A stretch of DNA of 14,096 nt from Elusimicrobiota bacterium (GTDB lineage: Bacteria > Elusimicrobiota > Elusimicrobia > FEN-1173), in assembly GCA_003158755.1 (NCBI GenBank), contig PMLF01000261.1:4217-18312 (forward strand), written 5' to 3'. Positions 13,208 through 14,096 of this stretch are shown in pieces. The position numbers and the translations under genes are program-made. The stretch's first letter is position 1. Every line of letters begins with the position of its first letter. The notes beneath the pieces were generated by a model. That model saw nothing but the letters and a program-made list of their open reading frames with translations. It was not told the DNA's origin and ran no database searches.

Positions 13208-14096
13208 ATGATCTTCTCCGCGTTGCACCACCACCGGCGAGCGTTGTGGACGTTGGTTTTTGTTTTCGCGGCGGGCATGCTCGCCGCGGCGGCCGTCGCC
13301 CGACGCATTCTCCGCGAGCTGCCTCCCATCCACACGCTCGACAGCTACACGCCGTCCCTCGTCACCCGCATTTACGATGTGCGGGGCGACGTGGCCGGAG
13401 AGCTTTTCATCGAGCGTCGGACCCTCCTTCCCTTGACGGAAATCCCCCTGGACCTTCAGCGGGCCACCCTCGCCATCGAGGACGATCACTTCTACACCCA
13501 CCCGGGTATCGACGTCAAAGCCATCTTCCGCGCCGCCCTGGCCAACCTCCGGGCGGGGCGGGCCCGGCAGGGCGCCAGCACCATCACCCAACAGCTCGCC
13601 AAAAACGTCTTCCTCAGCCAGGAGCGGACGATCTCCCGCAAGCTCAAGGAACTGCTCCTTACCCTGCAGATCGAGCGGAACTTGTCGAAGGATGAAATCC
13701 TCCAACTCTACCTCAACCAAATTTATTACGGCCACAGCGCTTACGGCGTCTCGGCGGCGGCGAAAGTGTATTTCGGGAAGAAACCCCAGGAGTTGACCCT
13801 CTCCGACTGCGCGCTGCTGGCGGGCCTTCCCAAGAACCCGGGGGGATTCTCCCCCTTCCGCAACCCCAAGCGCGCCGTGCAGCGGCGCAACACCGTCTTG
13901 GGGCGCATGCGGGACCTGGGTTTCATCACCGAGGCGGAGGAGCTCAAAGCCCAAGGCTCGCCCGTCCTCGTGCCCAAGACCCCCAACGAAATCGCCACCG
14001 CGTCGTATTTCGTCGAGGAAGTCCGCCGGGCGCTGGAACCCAAATACGGCGAGAAACTCTATAAGGGAGGCCTCTCCATTTACACGACCCTCGACC
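13208..14096 (+). CDS. Class A penicillin-binding protein (PBP1A type), N-terminal 296 residues, cut by right edge
   Basis: The visible part holds a membrane anchor (about 12-31) and a family-51 glycosyltransferase domain that polymerises lipid II into peptidoglycan chains. Its motifs are present in order: EDDHFYTHPGID (91-102, E91 the catalytic glutamate), GASTITQQLAKN (122-133), RKLKE (144-148, E148 the second conserved glutamate), KDEILQLYLNQIYYG (161-175) and the GVSAAAKVYFGK segment (180-191). The beginning of the linker (SIYTTLD) appears at the edge; the transpeptidase domain would follow outside the window. The ATG at 13208 is the first start after an in-frame TGA at 13196; AGGA lies 12 bases upstream. 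It is divergent from the HTH operon. The 214-base gap holds that operon's promoter; I saw no clear plus-strand promoter in it. Confidence 0.95.
   Translation, partial: MIFSALHHHRRALWTLVFVFAAGMLAAAAVARRILRELPPIHTLDSYTPSLVTRIYDVRGDVAGELFIERRTLLPLTEIPLDLQRATLAIEDDHFYTHPGIDVKAIFRAALANLRAGRARQGASTITQQLAKNVFLSQERTISRKLKELLLTLQIERNLSKDEILQLYLNQIYYGHSAYGVSAAAKVYFGKKPQELTLSDCALLAGLPKNPGGFSPFRNPKRAVQRRNTVLGRMRDLGFITEAEELKAQGSPVLVPKTPNEIATASYFVEEVRRALEPKYGEKLYKGGLSIYTTLD

Noticed and set aside
13190..13954. Minus-strand open frame (254 codons) opposite the penicillin-binding protein gene
   Set aside because: The plus strand has all glycosyltransferase-51 motifs here; the minus translation has no coherent fold signal.

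Overview
The window is a GC-rich (roughly 60-65% by eye), gene-dense bacterial segment. A DsbD/ScsB-type thiol reductant transporter with a signal peptide, a periplasmic solute-binding protein and a class A penicillin-binding protein point to a diderm bacterium. Several genes have no close counterpart in the usual model genera. A deltaproteobacterial or Elusimicrobia-like source is a guess and cannot be settled from the window. No rRNA, tRNA, CRISPR array, transposase or phage gene was seen.

Region 1 (1-5818, all minus strand, so read from right to left): a dCMP/cytidine deaminase, an inositol-monophosphatase/CysQ-family phosphatase, a 722-residue membrane protein with ten DnaJ-type CxxC zinc knuckles in a near-perfect 11-residue rhythm, and the first 722 residues of a SpvB/TcaC-type insecticidal-toxin (Tc B component) protein that runs off the left edge. 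The gaps are 21, 29 and 61 bases, compatible with one transcription unit.

Region 2 (5945-8554, minus): a sulfate-type ABC importer made of a binding protein, a CysT-like permease and a CysW-like permease. The genes overlap by 17 and 4 bases. No ATPase gene is present. Both permeases lack the usual EAA coupling motif, and the binding protein has changed several residues that bind sulfate in the Sbp family. A perfect 27-base palindrome sits just after the last gene.

Region 3 (8619-10813, plus): a small DUF493/YbeD-like gene translationally coupled (ATGA overlap) to a full DsbD with a ScsB-like N-terminal domain and a C-terminal thioredoxin domain. After it come a hairpin and a 91-base repeat element carrying two GAAA/TTTC-loop hairpins. 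These lie in the gap before the convergent next operon.

Region 4 (11008-13064, minus): a compact four-gene operon behind a near-consensus sigma-70 promoter. It encodes a 68-residue helix-turn-helix protein (TTG start), a 91-residue three-helix PQ-loop/SemiSWEET-like membrane protein, a 419-residue protein of nine exact 42-residue TPRs, and a 68-residue single-pass membrane protein whose Shine-Dalgarno sequence overlaps the previous stop codon. This is the least characterised unit in the window.

Region 5 (13208-14096, plus): the N-terminal 296 residues of a class A penicillin-binding protein (PBP1A type) with an intact glycosyltransferase active site, cut by the right edge and divergent from region 4.

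The best candidates for something new are the zinc-knuckle membrane protein beside the Tc-toxin-like gene, the ATPase-less diverged oxyanion transporter, and the HTH/PQ-loop/TPR/small-membrane-protein operon.
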